From assembly GCA_003255745.1 (NCBI GenBank), contig KZ836040.1, positions 67,748 to 131,747 on the forward strand: a DNA stretch of 64,000 bases. The letters run 5' to 3'. The notes below the pieces were generated by a model. The model saw nothing but the letters and a program-made list of their open reading frames with translations, was not told the DNA's origin and made no database searches. Made by a program: the position numbers and the translations under genes. Positions within the stretch are counted from its first letter, which is position 1. Every line of letters starts with the position of its first letter. Origin of the DNA: Paracoccus saliphilus. GTDB taxonomy: Bacteria > Pseudomonadota > Alphaproteobacteria > Rhodobacterales > Rhodobacteraceae. Below, piece by piece: positions 1 to 8,964 of the stretch.

Positions 1-141
1 CTGGTGTGCAAGCGAAATTTATGGGGACTGACCCTAGTTCGATTGGCCGGTTTCACGGAATATTCACCCGTGCTATTGTTATTTCATTAACGACGGGGTG
101 CGACAAACGACACACCCGCTTGAGGCAGAGAGACAGCGACA

Positions 142-1830
142 GTGACCCGATTCCTTACCGCTTTCCGGCTGTGGAGCCTTGCGCTGATGGCCGCGACAAT
201 CATGGGCCTGCCGGCCGCCGCGGCCCCGTTTGCGGCCTATGTCATGGACGCGCGCACCGGGCAGCCGATTTATCGACAGAATTCCGACACGCGGCTTCAC
301 CCGGCCTCCCTGACCAAGATGATGACCCTTTACATGGCGTTCAGCGCCATCGAAAGCGGCCGCGTCCGGCTGGATTCCAAATTCACCATCTCGTCCAAGG
401 CTGCGAACGAGCCCCCTTCGAAGCTGGGCCTGCGCGCGGGCCAGAAGATCGAGCTGCGCTATCTGATCCGCGCCGCCGCGATCAAGTCCGCCAACGACGC
501 CGCCACCGCCATTGGCGAGGGTCTGGCCGGGTCGGAAGAAGCGTTCACCCAGCAGATGACCCAGATGGCGCGCGCGATCGGCATGAACAACTCTCAGTTC
601 CGCAACGCGCATGGCCTGACCCGCGAGGGGCATTATTCGACCGCCCATGACATGAGCGTGCTGGGCCGGCACCTGTTCTATGATTTTCCCCAGTATTACA
701 ACCTGTTCTCGCGCCGTTCGGCTGATGCGGGCATTGCGCAGGTCGCCTCGACCAACCGCCGGTTCCTGGATGCCTATTCCGGTGCCGACGGCATCAAGAC
801 GGGCTATACCCGCGCCGCCGGCTTCAACCTGACGGCCTCGGCGCAGCGCGGAAACAAGCGGCTGATCGCCTCGGTCTTCGGCGGCACCTCCACCGCGCAC
901 CGCAATCAAGTGATGGCGGAATTGCTGGACAGCAGCTTCACCCGCATTCCCGACCGTGTCCGCGAGGTTCGTCCGCAGGCACCCCGTCTGCTGGTCCAGG
1001 CCACGACGCGGCGTGCGCAGGTGGCGGCGACCCCCGCCGCCACCCAGCCCGAACCGCAGCGGATGGTCCTGAACGCGTCCCCTGCCCCGGTTTCGCGACC
1101 GGCGGCGGCGGCCTCGATCGCGGCGGCCGCGCCCTCTACACCGCAGGTGGACTTGACCGAGGCGCTGCGCCGCGCCACCCAAAATGCGACCCCCGCTGCA
1201 CCGGCCGGCGCAGCCTTGGCCAGCAGCGCGCGTCCCAGGTCGCGCCCGGGCAGCACCGCGATGGCAGTCGAAGAGGCCATTGCCGCCGCCGTGGCATCGG
1301 ACCCCGCACCGACCACTGCGGCAGCATCCGCAAGCCTCGCCGCGCCGGTCCTGGCAGCCTCGACCCGTCCCCGCCCCTCGCCCCGCCGCAGTGCCAGCGT
1401 GGCGGCGGTCGTGACGACCGATCCCGCCCCGAACCCGGCTGTCGCGGCCGCGACCCAGGCACCGTCGGGCAGCCTGTCGCTGGTCACCTCGCCCGCCCCC
1501 AAGCCACGATCCGAAACAGTGATTCTTGCCGCCATGGGCGAAGGCGACCTGGGCGACCCGGCTGCGCTGGAAGTGGTCCGCCGCCCGACCGACAGCGGCC
1601 GCAACTGGGGCGTGTCGCTTGGCCTCTACAAGTCTCAGGCCGAGGCTGACCGCCTGCTTCTGGGCTTGGCGCTTCAGGACGGCGGCATCTTTGGAAATGC
1701 CCGTCGTCATGTGACCAACACAAGCCGCGGGTTCGAGCCGCGGTTCGTGAACCTGTCCAAGGGCCACGCCGAACTGGCCTGCGAACGAATGATCAGCCGC
1801 TCGCAGGATTGCTCCGTCATCAGCAACTGA
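142..1830 (+). CDS. D-alanyl-D-alanine carboxypeptidase (S11 penicillin-binding protein) with SPOR-like C-terminus
   Basis: Exported serine DD-peptidase that trims the terminal D-Ala of peptidoglycan stem peptides in the periplasm. A signal peptide spans about residues 1-28. The three penicillin-binding motifs are present in order: SLTK (Ser56/Lys59), SAN (116-118) and KTG (219-221). After the catalytic domain comes a long Ala/Pro/Arg-rich low-complexity linker (about 300-480). The last ~75 residues resemble a SPOR peptidoglycan-binding domain. The 562-residue length exceeds a plain DacA because of linker and SPOR region. The start is GTG, preceded by a purine-rich GAGGCAGAGAGA. A hairpin follows the stop. 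The family call is firm; the exact paralogue is not. Confidence 0.9.
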   Translation: MTRFLTAFRLWSLALMAATIMGLPAAAAPFAAYVMDARTGQPIYRQNSDTRLHPASLTKMMTLYMAFSAIESGRVRLDSKFTISSKAANEPPSKLGLRAGQKIELRYLIRAAAIKSANDAATAIGEGLAGSEEAFTQQMTQMARAIGMNNSQFRNAHGLTREGHYSTAHDMSVLGRHLFYDFPQYYNLFSRRSADAGIAQVASTNRRFLDAYSGADGIKTGYTRAAGFNLTASAQRGNKRLIASVFGGTSTAHRNQVMAELLDSSFTRIPDRVREVRPQAPRLLVQATTRRAQVAATPAATQPEPQRMVLNASPAPVSRPAAAASIAAAAPSTPQVDLTEALRRATQNATPAAPAGAALASSARPRSRPGSTAMAVEEAIAAAVASDPAPTTAAASASLAAPVLAASTRPRPSPRRSASVAAVVTTDPAPNPAVAAATQAPSGSLSLVTSPAPKPRSETVILAAMGEGDLGDPAALEVVRRPTDSGRNWGVSLGLYKSQAEADRLLLGLALQDGGIFGNARRHVTNTSRGFEPRFVNLSKGHAELACERMISRSQDCSVISN

Positions 1831-1857
1831 CACGCCCTGACTGCTCAGACGAACACT

Positions 1858-1878
1858 GCCCCGCCTGCCAGGCGGGGC
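1858..1878 (+). terminator. Hairpin downstream of the carboxypeptidase gene
   Basis: Perfect 9-bp stem GCCCCGCCT / AGGCGGGGC with a 3-nt loop, 27 nt after the stop codon. It is followed by ATTTCGCATT, so the U-tract is poor. Probable rho-independent terminator separating this gene from the regulator-cydAB unit. Confidence 0.6.
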
Positions 1879-1949
1879 ATTTCGCATTCGTGGCCTAAGG
1901 ACATGCGACATCCCGCACCATTGGGTTCCCCCATGGCTGATCTATGTCT

Positions 1950-1969
1950 GTTTCAGAAATTCCTGAAAC
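1950..1969. promoter_or_regulatory. Palindromic operator candidate upstream of the GbsR/MarR regulator
   Basis: Inverted repeat GTTTCAG-N6-CTGAAAC. With the centre included, 18 of 20 positions are symmetric. It lies 14 bp before the chosen ATG of the regulator. A weak promoter-like TTGGGT (1921-1926) and TATGTC (1943-1948) sits just upstream, so the palindrome would cover the transcription start, as expected for repression. Autoregulation is inference. Because regulator and cydAB read the same way without another obvious promoter, it could also control the oxidase. Confidence 0.5.
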
Positions 1970-1983
1970 AACGGAAACGCGCC

Positions 1984-2541
1984 ATGACCATCTCAGCCCT
2001 ACGACAAGAATTCATCCTCCACTTTGGCGAGATGGGCTCGCGGTGGGGCATCAACCGCACGGTCGGCCAGGTCTATGCCCTGCTGTTCCTGTCCGAGCAG
2101 CCGCTTTGCGCCGATGACATCGTGGGCGCCCTGGGCTTTTCCCGCTCGAACGTGTCGATGGCCCTGAAAGAGCTGCAAAGCTGGAACCTGGTCCGCCTGC
2201 GCCACCGCCCTGACGACCGCAGAGAGTTCTTCACCACCCCCGATGACCTGTGGGAAATCGTGCGCTGCCTGATTGCGGAACGCCGCAAGCGCGAGATCGA
2301 CCCGACCCTGACCAAGCTGCGCGAACTGACCATGACCGCGCCGGACCCCGCCGACGCCGGGGCCCATGCCCGAATGGCCGAACTGCGCCAGTTGATCGAG
2401 CAGATGACTCGGTTCCACGACGACCTGGCGCATATGGAGACCGAGCGCCTGGTCGCCCTGCTGAACATGGGCGCGCGCCTTGGCCGCATCGTCGACGGCG
2501 CCGGCCGGCTGATCCCGATCCGCCGCCAGAAACCCTCCTGA
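1984..2541 (+). CDS. GbsR/MarR-family transcriptional regulator
   Basis: Winged-helix DNA-binding protein of the GbsR branch of the MarR superfamily, 185 residues from this start. The helix-turn-helix region is recognisable as ADDIVGALGFSRSNVSMALKEL (broken here by the family pattern LGFSRSNVS), followed by a wing containing RHRPDDRREFF. The frame is open from 1903, but the ATG at 1984 is preferred: it has a GGAAA stretch upstream, and an earlier start would place the palindromic operator inside the coding region. cydA starts 37 bp after the stop, so the protein is probably co-transcribed with, and may control, the quinol oxidase. The ligand is unknown. Confidence 0.8.
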   Translation: MTISALRQEFILHFGEMGSRWGINRTVGQVYALLFLSEQPLCADDIVGALGFSRSNVSMALKELQSWNLVRLRHRPDDRREFFTTPDDLWEIVRCLIAERRKREIDPTLTKLRELTMTAPDPADAGAHARMAELRQLIEQMTRFHDDLAHMETERLVALLNMGARLGRIVDGAGRLIPIRRQKPS

Positions 2542-2578
2542 CCCGCACCTACCCGCCATCTTGACCGGAGATCATCTG

Positions 2579-3964
2579 ATGGACCCGCTTCTGCTGTCGC
2601 GGATACAGTTCGCGGCCAACATCTCGTTTCACATCCTGTTTCCGACCATTACCATCGCCCTGGGCTGGGTGCTGCTGTTCTTCAAGCTGCGCTTCAACGC
2701 GACGGGAGCGGAAAAATGGATGGACGCCTATCGTTTCTGGGTAAAGGTCTTTGCGCTGTCCTTTGCCCTGGGCGTGGTGTCGGGGATCACCATGTCATTT
2801 CAGTTCGGGACCAACTGGCCGGGCTTTATGGAAGCCGTGGGCAACATCGCGGGGCCGCTTCTGGCATACGAAATCCTGACCGCCTTCTTCCTGGAGGCCG
2901 CCTTCCTGGGGATCATGCTTTTCGGCTTCCGGCGGGTGCCCAGTTGGCTGCACACGACCGCGACTTTCCTGGTGGCCTTCGGCACGACATTGTCGGCCTT
3001 CTGGATTCTGGTGCTGAACAGCTGGATGCACACTCCGGCGGGATACGAGCTGCGCGACGGCGTCGTCCACGCGACCGACTGGTTCGCGATCGTCTTCAAT
3101 CCGTCGTTGCCCTATCGCCTGATCCACATGCTGCTGGCTTCAGGTCTGACGGTGGCCTTCCTGATCGCCGGCCTTTCGGCGCTGCGCTGGCTTTGGGGCG
3201 ACCGTGGTGCCGAAGTGCGGGCCACCCTGCGCTTTGGCGCCACACTTGGCGCGGTGCTGATCCCGATGCAGATCCTGGCCGGGGACATGCACGGGCTGAA
3301 CACGCTGGAACACCAGCCCGCCAAGGTCGCCGCGATGGAGGCCAACTGGGACACCCAGTCCCGCGTGCCGCTGGTGCTGTTCGCGCTGCCCGATGAGGAC
3401 GCGCGCGAGAACCGGGCCGAAATCGCGCTGCCGGGCGTCGCCTCGCTGATCCTGAAGCACGACATCGACGGGGTGGTGCCGGGGCTGAACGACTTCGTGG
3501 CCGAGGACGGCTCACCCCTGCATCCGCCCGTGGCGCCGGTCTTCTTTTCCTTCCGGGTCATGGTCGGGATCGGCATGGCGATGCTGCTGCTGTCCTGGTC
3601 CTCGGTCTGGCTGATGCGCCGCGGCCGCGGGATCGAGGGCCTGCCGCGACCCTGGATCTATGCTTTCGTCGGCATGGGCTTTTCGGGATGGGTTGCGACC
3701 TTGGCCGGCTGGTACGTGACCGAGATCGGCCGCCAGCCCTGGCTGGTGACGGGCGTGCTGACCACTGAACAGGCGGTCGGGCCGGTGACGGGCGGCATGG
3801 TCGCCTCGACGCTGGTGGCCTACCTGCTGGTCTATGCGATGCTGATGCTGGCCTATCTGGCCACCCTGACCTTCCTTGCGCGCCAGGCCGCGCGGCACCG
3901 CCCGCTGACCCCGGACGTGCCCACGCCCGATGCCGGCCTGCGCGCCCTTCAGCCTGCGGAGTGA
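2579..3964 (+). CDS. cydA: Cytochrome bd-type quinol oxidase subunit I (short Q-loop, CIO-like)
   Basis: Membrane subunit that oxidises quinol and carries the b- and d-type haems of the terminal oxidase. The sequence shows the N-terminal QFAANISFHILFPT region with the haem-ligand His18, several hydrophobic helices, the paired acidic residues in YEILTAFFLEAAF, and the signature GWxxTExGRQPW at about 378-389. At 461 residues it is shorter than E. coli CydA (522), matching the cyanide-insensitive CioA branch with a short Q-loop. The ATG at 2579 has CCGGAG 8 nt upstream, better than an in-frame TTG at 2561. cydB follows at once. No CydX-like small ORF was seen downstream. Confidence 0.92.
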   Translation: MDPLLLSRIQFAANISFHILFPTITIALGWVLLFFKLRFNATGAEKWMDAYRFWVKVFALSFALGVVSGITMSFQFGTNWPGFMEAVGNIAGPLLAYEILTAFFLEAAFLGIMLFGFRRVPSWLHTTATFLVAFGTTLSAFWILVLNSWMHTPAGYELRDGVVHATDWFAIVFNPSLPYRLIHMLLASGLTVAFLIAGLSALRWLWGDRGAEVRATLRFGATLGAVLIPMQILAGDMHGLNTLEHQPAKVAAMEANWDTQSRVPLVLFALPDEDARENRAEIALPGVASLILKHDIDGVVPGLNDFVAEDGSPLHPPVAPVFFSFRVMVGIGMAMLLLSWSSVWLMRRGRGIEGLPRPWIYAFVGMGFSGWVATLAGWYVTEIGRQPWLVTGVLTTEQAVGPVTGGMVASTLVAYLLVYAMLMLAYLATLTFLARQAARHRPLTPDVPTPDAGLRALQPAE

Positions 3965-3968
3965 TCCC

Positions 3969-4982
3969 ATGATGACGCTTTTCGGCGACCCCGCCACCTG
4001 GCTGCCCTTTGCCTTTGCCCTGCTGATGGGGGGCGCGATTCTGGTCTATGTCGTCCTCGACGGCTTCGATCTGGGGGTGGGGCTGCTCTTTCCCTTCGCC
4101 AGCCCGGACGAACGCGACCGGATGGTTGCCTCGATCGGCCCCTTCTGGGACGCGAACGAAACCTGGCTGGTGCTGGCCATCGGCATCCTTCTGGTGGCCT
4201 TTCCGGTGGCGCATGGGATCATCCTGACGGCGCTTTATCTGCCCGTCGCGGTGATGCTGGTCGGGCTGATCCTGCGCGGCGTCGCCTTTGAGTTTCGGGT
4301 CAAGGCGCCCACCCATCACCGGGGCGCCTGGAACAAGGCCTTCTTCGCGGGCAGCCTGGCCAGTTCGCTGGCGCAGGGCTTCATGCTGGGGCTCTATGTC
4401 ACGGGCCTGCAGATGACCTGGGCAAACCTGGCCTTTGCGCTGCTGACTTCGGTCTTCCTGACGGTGGGCTTCAGCTTCATCGGCGCCACTTGGCTGATCG
4501 GCAAGACCGAGGGCGTGCTGCAGGCTCGCGCGATCCTTTGGGCGCGGCGCGGCATCTGGGGGCTGGCGGCGGGGGTTGCCGCGATCTCGGCCGCATCGCC
4601 CTTGGTCAGCCCGCGCATCTGGGACAAGTGGTTCAGCTGGCCTGAAATCGCGCTGCTGTCGCCCCTACCCGTCCTGTCGGCCGTTCTGATCGTGGCGCTG
4701 TGGCGCGTTCTGCACCGTTTGCCGATGGAAGGGGACCGCATGGCCTGGGCGCCCTTCTGGCTGGCTTCGACCCTGTTCGTGCTGGCCTTCGGAGGGCTGG
4801 CCTACAGCTTCTATCCCTATGTCGTCCCCGAGCAGATGACCATCTACGAGGCCGCTGCCGCGCCCGAAAGCCTGATCATCATCCTGGTGGGGGCGCTGGT
4901 CGTGCTGCCGATCATCATCGGTTATTCGGTTCTGGCCTATACGGTCTTTCGCGGCAAGGCGACCGAGCTGACCTATTACTGA
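3969..4982 (+). CDS. cydB: Cytochrome bd-type quinol oxidase subunit II
   Basis: Second integral membrane subunit of the bd/CIO quinol oxidase, 337 residues, partner of the preceding gene. The N-terminal YVVLDGFDLGVGLLFPF segment is the typical subunit II motif, and the rest is a series of hydrophobic helices. The start codon lies 4 nt after the cydA stop, with GCGGAG overlapping that stop as ribosome-binding site, so the two subunits are made together. A strong bidirectional hairpin ends the unit. Function by family is secure; affinity and cyanide sensitivity are inferred from the subunit I type only. Confidence 0.92.
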   Translation: MMTLFGDPATWLPFAFALLMGGAILVYVVLDGFDLGVGLLFPFASPDERDRMVASIGPFWDANETWLVLAIGILLVAFPVAHGIILTALYLPVAVMLVGLILRGVAFEFRVKAPTHHRGAWNKAFFAGSLASSLAQGFMLGLYVTGLQMTWANLAFALLTSVFLTVGFSFIGATWLIGKTEGVLQARAILWARRGIWGLAAGVAAISAASPLVSPRIWDKWFSWPEIALLSPLPVLSAVLIVALWRVLHRLPMEGDRMAWAPFWLASTLFVLAFGGLAYSFYPYVVPEQMTIYEAAAAPESLIIILVGALVVLPIIIGYSVLAYTVFRGKATELTYY

Positions 4983-4987
4983 ACGAA

Positions 4988-5015
4988 AAAGGGCGGGCCA
5001 CATGGCCCGCCCTTT
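4988..5015. terminator. Bidirectional terminator between cydB and ychF
   Basis: Perfect 12-bp stem AAAGGGCGGGCC / GGCCCGCCCTTT with a 4-nt loop, between the convergent 3' ends of cydB (stop 4982) and ychF (stop 5035). A-run on one side and T-run on the other let it act in both directions. Confidence 0.85.
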
Positions 5016-5034
5016 GTCCGGATGGCCGTGCCGA

Positions 5035-6132
5035 TCAGCCGTTGAACAGGAAATGCAGCACGTCGCCGTCCTTGACCTCATAGGTCTTGCCCTCGACGCG
5101 CAGCTTGCCCGCCTCGCGCGCGCCGGCCTCGCCCTTGCCGGCAATATAGTCGTCATAGGCGATCGTCTCGGCCCGGATAAAGCCCTTTTCGAAATCGCCG
5201 TGGATCACGCCCGCCGCCTGCGGGGCCAGCGTTCCCTTGGTGATCGTCCAGGCGCGGGCCTCCTTGGGACCGACGGTGAAATAGGTCTGCAGGCCCAGCA
5301 GCGCATAGCCGGCGCGGATCAGGCGATCCAGGCCCGGCTCCTCCAGCCCCATCTCGCCCAGGAACAGCTCGGCCTCCTCGGCGTCCAGCTGGCTGATCTC
5401 CTCTTCGATGCGGGCCGAGATCACCACATGGCCCGCACCCTGCGCCTCGGCCATCTCGCGGACCTTGTCGGACAGGGCATTACCCTTGGCGGCCTCGTCC
5501 TCGGCCACGTTGCAGACGAACAGCACGGGCTTGGCGGTCAACAGCTGCAGCATGTCCCAGGCCCGGCGGTCGTCATCGGACACCGCGATGGTGCGCGCCG
5601 GGCGGCCCGCCTCCAGCGCCTCCAGCGCCTGCTTCAGCAGCCGCTGCTGGTCGGCCGCATCCTTGTCGCCGCCCTTCAGCCTGCGCGCCAGGTTCACCAG
5701 CCGCCGCTCGATCGACTCCATGTCGGCGATCATCAGCTCGGTTTCGATCACCTCGGCATCGGCCAGCGGATCGACGCGCCCCTCGACATGGGTGATGTCG
5801 CCATCCTCGAAGCAGCGCAGCACATGGGCGATGGCGTCCACCTCACGGATGGTGGCCAGGAACTGATTGCCCAGGCCCTCTCCCTTGGACGCGCCTTTTA
5901 CCAAGCCCGCAATGTCCACGAAGGTGATGCGGGTCGGGATGATCTGCTTGCTGCCCGCGATCTGCGCCAGGCTGTCCAGCCGCGGGTCGGGGACCGCGAC
6001 CTCGCCCACGTTGGGCTCGATCGTGCAAAAGGGAAAGTTTGCGGCCTGCGCGGCGGCCGTCTTTGTCAGCGCGTTGAACAGCGTGGACTTGCCGACATTC
6101 GGCAGCCCGACGATCCCCATGCGAAAGCCCAT
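5035..6132 (-). CDS. ychF: Redox-regulated ATPase YchF (Obg family)
   Basis: Cytosolic translation-associated P-loop NTPase of the Obg group, 365 residues, the usual length. The P-loop GLPNVGKST is near the N-terminus, followed by the switch region [10 protein letters not shown]. The guanine-specificity NKxD motif is replaced by NVAE, typical of the ATP-preferring YchF clade. A C-terminal TGS domain ends in DVLHFLFNG. It is transcribed away from trpA across a 130-bp gap and converges on cydB. Single-gene unit closed by the shared hairpin. Confidence 0.95.
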   Translation of the reverse strand: MGFRMGIVGLPNVGKSTLFNALTKTAAAQAANFPFCTIEPNVGEVAVPDPRLDSLAQIAGSKQIIPTRITFVDIAGLVKGASKGEGLGNQFLATIREVDAIAHVLRCFEDGDITHVEGRVDPLADAEVIETELMIADMESIERRLVNLARRLKGGDKDAADQQRLLKQALEALEAGRPARTIAVSDDDRRAWDMLQLLTAKPVLFVCNVAEDEAAKGNALSDKVREMAEAQGAGHVVISARIEEEISQLDAEEAELFLGEMGLEEPGLDRLIRAGYALLGLQTYFTVGPKEARAWTITKGTLAPQAAGVIHGDFEKGFIRAETIAYDDYIAGKGEAGAREAGKLRVEGKTYEVKDGDVLHFLFNG

Positions 6133-6262
6133 GACAGCACCCTTTTCCCGTCTGAATTACCGGCGTCTGTTACGCGCGCCAGACGGCCAAGTCCAGCCTG
6201 CGCCGCATTGCACACGGGTCCTTTCGCCGCTAGTGCTGGGCGCAAAGGATACGGGGACGGAC

Positions 6263-7060
6263 ATGACCAGGATCGACGACCGCTTTGCACAGCTGAAGGC
6301 CCAGGGGAAGAAGGCATTCGTGGCCTACATGATGGCATCTGACCCCGACGAAGCGACGGCATTGGAAATCATGCGTGGCCTGCCGGATGCGGGGGTCGAC
6401 ATCATCGAACTGGGCATGCCCTTCACCGATCCGATGGCCGACGGCCCGACCATCCAGGCTGCGGGCCAGCGTGCCCTGGCCCAGGGCGGCAGCGTGACCC
6501 GCACGCTGGAGATGCTGCGCGCCTTCCGGGAACAGGACACGACCACGCCGGTCGTGCTGATGGGATATTACAACCCGATCTATGCCCGGGTCGGCGGTGT
6601 CGAGAAATTCCTGGCCGACGCGGTCGAGGCGGGCGTGGACGGGCTGATCGTGGTGGACCTGCCCCCCGAGGAGGACGACGAGCTGTGCCTGCCGGCCGCC
6701 CGCGCGGGGCTGAACTTCATCCGGCTGGCGACGCCCACGACCGACGAACGGCGCCTGCCGGCCGTGATCAAGAACACGTCGGGATTTGTCTATTACGTCA
6801 GCGTCACGGGCATCACCGGCGGCCCCTCGGCCAACGCGGCCGAAATCGCACCCGAGGTTGCGCGCATCCGCGCCTCGGCCGGGCTGCCCGTGGTGGTGGG
6901 CTTCGGCATCTCGACGCCCGACGCGGCCCAGCAGATCGCCGGGATCGCTGACGGATGCGTTGTAGGCAGCGCCATCGTCAAGCAGATCGGCGAAGGCCGC
7001 CCGGTCGCCGAGATCCTGGAGTTCGTGCGTGACCTGGCTGCGGGCGCGCATCGCGGGTGA
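6263..7060 (+). CDS. trpA: Tryptophan synthase alpha chain
   Basis: Cleaves indole-3-glycerol phosphate to indole and glyceraldehyde 3-phosphate, the alpha half-reaction of tryptophan synthase. TIM-barrel protein of 265 residues with the catalytic Glu in [16 protein letters not shown] and the second catalytic Asp in the same segment. The ATG is preceded by ACGGGGACGG. Its stop overlaps the GTG start of the VOC-family gene. No trpB is adjacent, so the beta subunit must be encoded elsewhere; trpF lies about 37 kb away in this window. Confidence 0.95.
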   Translation: MTRIDDRFAQLKAQGKKAFVAYMMASDPDEATALEIMRGLPDAGVDIIELGMPFTDPMADGPTIQAAGQRALAQGGSVTRTLEMLRAFREQDTTTPVVLMGYYNPIYARVGGVEKFLADAVEAGVDGLIVVDLPPEEDDELCLPAARAGLNFIRLATPTTDERRLPAVIKNTSGFVYYVSVTGITGGPSANAAEIAPEVARIRASAGLPVVVGFGISTPDAAQQIAGIADGCVVGSAIVKQIGEGRPVAEILEFVRDLAAGAHRG

Positions 7061-7626
7061 GCCTGACCTTTGACCATGTGGCCATCGCGGCACGGACCCT
7101 GGCCGAGGGGGCCGAATGGCTGCACGACCGGCTTGGCATCGCGCCCGATCCGGGGGGAAAGCACCCCGCGCTTGGCACCCACAACATGCTGCTGTCGCTT
7201 GGTCCGGGCGAATACCTGGAACTGATCGCGGTGGACCCCGAGGCGCCGCCCCCCGGCCGGCCCCGCTGGTTCGGCTTGGACGGCTTCGACGGGCCGCCGC
7301 GGATCGCGGGCTGGGTCGCGCGCACGACCTGCATGATCGCACCGGCCGGAACCGCGATTGCCGAGGCCAGCCGGGGTGACCTGCGCTGGCGCATCACCCT
7401 GCCCCAAAAGGGGCAGATGCCGCGGGACGGGGCAGAGCCGATGCTGATCGACTGGGGCACGGGCGCCCACCCGTCGGACATGCTGCCCGACCGGGGCCTG
7501 CGGCTCAAGCGCCTCAGCCTGCCGTTGGAGCGACTGGATCTGGGCGACCGGCGGTTGATGCTGGCCGGGGCGCGCACGACGATGACCCTGACCTTGACCA
7601 CCCCAAACGGGGAGGTCAGCCTGTGA
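7057..7626 (+). CDS. VOC-superfamily (glyoxalase-like) protein
   Basis: A 189-residue protein of the vicinal-oxygen-chelate fold, opening with [20 protein letters not shown] and later [14 protein letters not shown], the pattern of the Glyoxalase_3-like family. Substrate unknown. It starts at GTG overlapping the trpA stop (GTGA) and itself overlaps the next gene by another GTGA, so the three genes are translationally coupled. No signal peptide. Nothing in the sequence ties it to tryptophan synthesis except position. Confidence 0.75.
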   Translation: MSLTFDHVAIAARTLAEGAEWLHDRLGIAPDPGGKHPALGTHNMLLSLGPGEYLELIAVDPEAPPPGRPRWFGLDGFDGPPRIAGWVARTTCMIAPAGTAIAEASRGDLRWRITLPQKGQMPRDGAEPMLIDWGTGAHPSDMLPDRGLRLKRLSLPLERLDLGDRRLMLAGARTTMTLTLTTPNGEVSL

Positions 7627-8117
7627 TCCTGCGCGAAGCCACGCCCGATGACGCGCCCGCCATCGCAGCCGTCTGGAACCCGATCGTGCGCGACACGGTC
7701 ATCACCTTCTGGCCGACCGAGCGCAGCGAAGCCGAGATCACCGCCTTGGTCCGGGACCGCCAGGCGGCCGGCCACGCCTTTCTTGTGGCCGAAACAGGCG
7801 GTCAGGTCGCGGGCTTTGCCACCTACAGCCAGTTCCGGGCCGGGGGTGGTTACGCCCACAGCATGGAACACACGATCCATGCGGCACCAGACCATCGCGG
7901 CCGGGGTCTGGGTCGGCTGCTGCTGGGCGCGGTGGAGGGTCATGCCCGCGCCCGCGGCCACCGCCTGATGATCGGCGCGATCACCGGCTCGAATGCTGCC
8001 TCGATCGCTTTCCATTCGGCGATGGGCTATGCCGAATGGGGTCGAGTCCCAGCAGTCGGTTGGAAGTTCGACCGTTTTCACGATCTTGTCCTGATGGGCA
8101 AGGATCTGCGGGCCTGA
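7623..8117 (+). CDS. GNAT-family N-acetyltransferase
   Basis: A 164-residue acetyl-CoA-dependent acyltransferase related to the phosphinothricin/methionine-sulfone acetyltransferase group. The acetyl-CoA pyrophosphate loop is visible as RGRGLGRLLL, and the C-terminal half has NAASIAFHSAMGYAEWG, typical of that group. The GTG start overlaps the previous stop (GTGA). Last gene of the trpA unit. The true substrate, probably an amino acid or amine, cannot be read from sequence. Confidence 0.8.
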   Translation: MILREATPDDAPAIAAVWNPIVRDTVITFWPTERSEAEITALVRDRQAAGHAFLVAETGGQVAGFATYSQFRAGGGYAHSMEHTIHAAPDHRGRGLGRLLLGAVEGHARARGHRLMIGAITGSNAASIAFHSAMGYAEWGRVPAVGWKFDRFHDLVLMGKDLRA

Positions 8118-8178
8118 TCGCCGCCAACGCGTCAAAGCGCCCCTATCGCTGCGATGCAGAAGGCGGTAACGTCATGAC

Positions 8179-8922
8179 ATGGAATGCTGCGAAACCCCTG
8201 AAAACTGCACAAGCCTGTGTCCCGCCTTGCCCAAGCCCCGCAGCTTCTGGCAGCGGATGGCCGACAGGGTGGTGGCGTTTTTGTGGACAAACCGCCCGGC
8301 CACGCCGCCCGAACGATCGGTGGCCTTTACCATCGCGGTGATCGCGCTTGGTGCCAAGCTGGCCAAAGTGGACGGCACCGTTGCCCGGTCCGAAGTCGCG
8401 GCATTCCGCCGTGTCTTCATCATTCCCCGGTCCGAAGAAAAGAACGCCGCACGCGTCTTTGATCTGGCGCGGCAGGACGTGGCAGGCTTCGATGCCTGGG
8501 CACGACGCATGGCCGGCATGTTCAAGCCCGGCGATCCGGTCCTGATCGACGTCCTGGAGGGGCTGTTCGTCATCGCCGTGTCCGACGGCGATCTGCAAGA
8601 AGCCGAGATCGTCTTTCTGGACGAGGTTGGCCGCATCTTTGGCCTCAGCCCGGTCCAGATCGCCGAGATCCGCCGCCGGCAGGACCCCGGCGCCGGCTGC
8701 CCTCCCTGCGAGATCCTGGGCGTGACGCCCGAGACGCCGCTGCCCGAAGCGCGAAAGCGATGGCGCCAGCTGGTGCGCGAAAGCCATCCCGACCATGCCA
8801 TCGGCCGGGGCCTTCCCGCCGAGGCGGTTCGTCTGGCCGAAGCACGGACCCGTCGTCTGAACGAAGCTTGGGACAAGTTTCGGGCGATGCACCAACGCGA
8901 GGCCAGTCCCGGAACCGCCTGA
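8179..8922 (+). CDS. TerB-domain plus J-domain protein (DjlA/DjiA-like)
   Basis: Co-chaperone-like protein of 247 residues. The central part (about 45-150) is an all-helical TerB-like domain with the acidic signatures AKVDGTVARSE and VSDGDLQEAE. The C-terminal ~70 residues form a J domain carrying the HPD tripeptide in RESHPDHAIG, needed for stimulating DnaK. E. coli DjlA has an N-terminal membrane anchor; here no clear transmembrane helix is seen, so the protein may be cytosolic. The ATG at 8179 was used; an internal ATG 26 codons later is possible. Sits between the trpA unit and a small exported protein. Confidence 0.75.
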   Translation: MECCETPENCTSLCPALPKPRSFWQRMADRVVAFLWTNRPATPPERSVAFTIAVIALGAKLAKVDGTVARSEVAAFRRVFIIPRSEEKNAARVFDLARQDVAGFDAWARRMAGMFKPGDPVLIDVLEGLFVIAVSDGDLQEAEIVFLDEVGRIFGLSPVQIAEIRRRQDPGAGCPPCEILGVTPETPLPEARKRWRQLVRESHPDHAIGRGLPAEAVRLAEARTRRLNEAWDKFRAMHQREASPGTA

Positions 8923-8964
8923 GGGGCCTTGCAGCATCGCCCCGCGTGGCCCATCTTTGGATGC

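Noticed and set aside
300-1600. Repetitive Ala/Pro coding stretch in the first carboxypeptidase gene as a DNA repeat
   Set aside because: It is a low-complexity protein linker; no exact tandem DNA repeat units were found.
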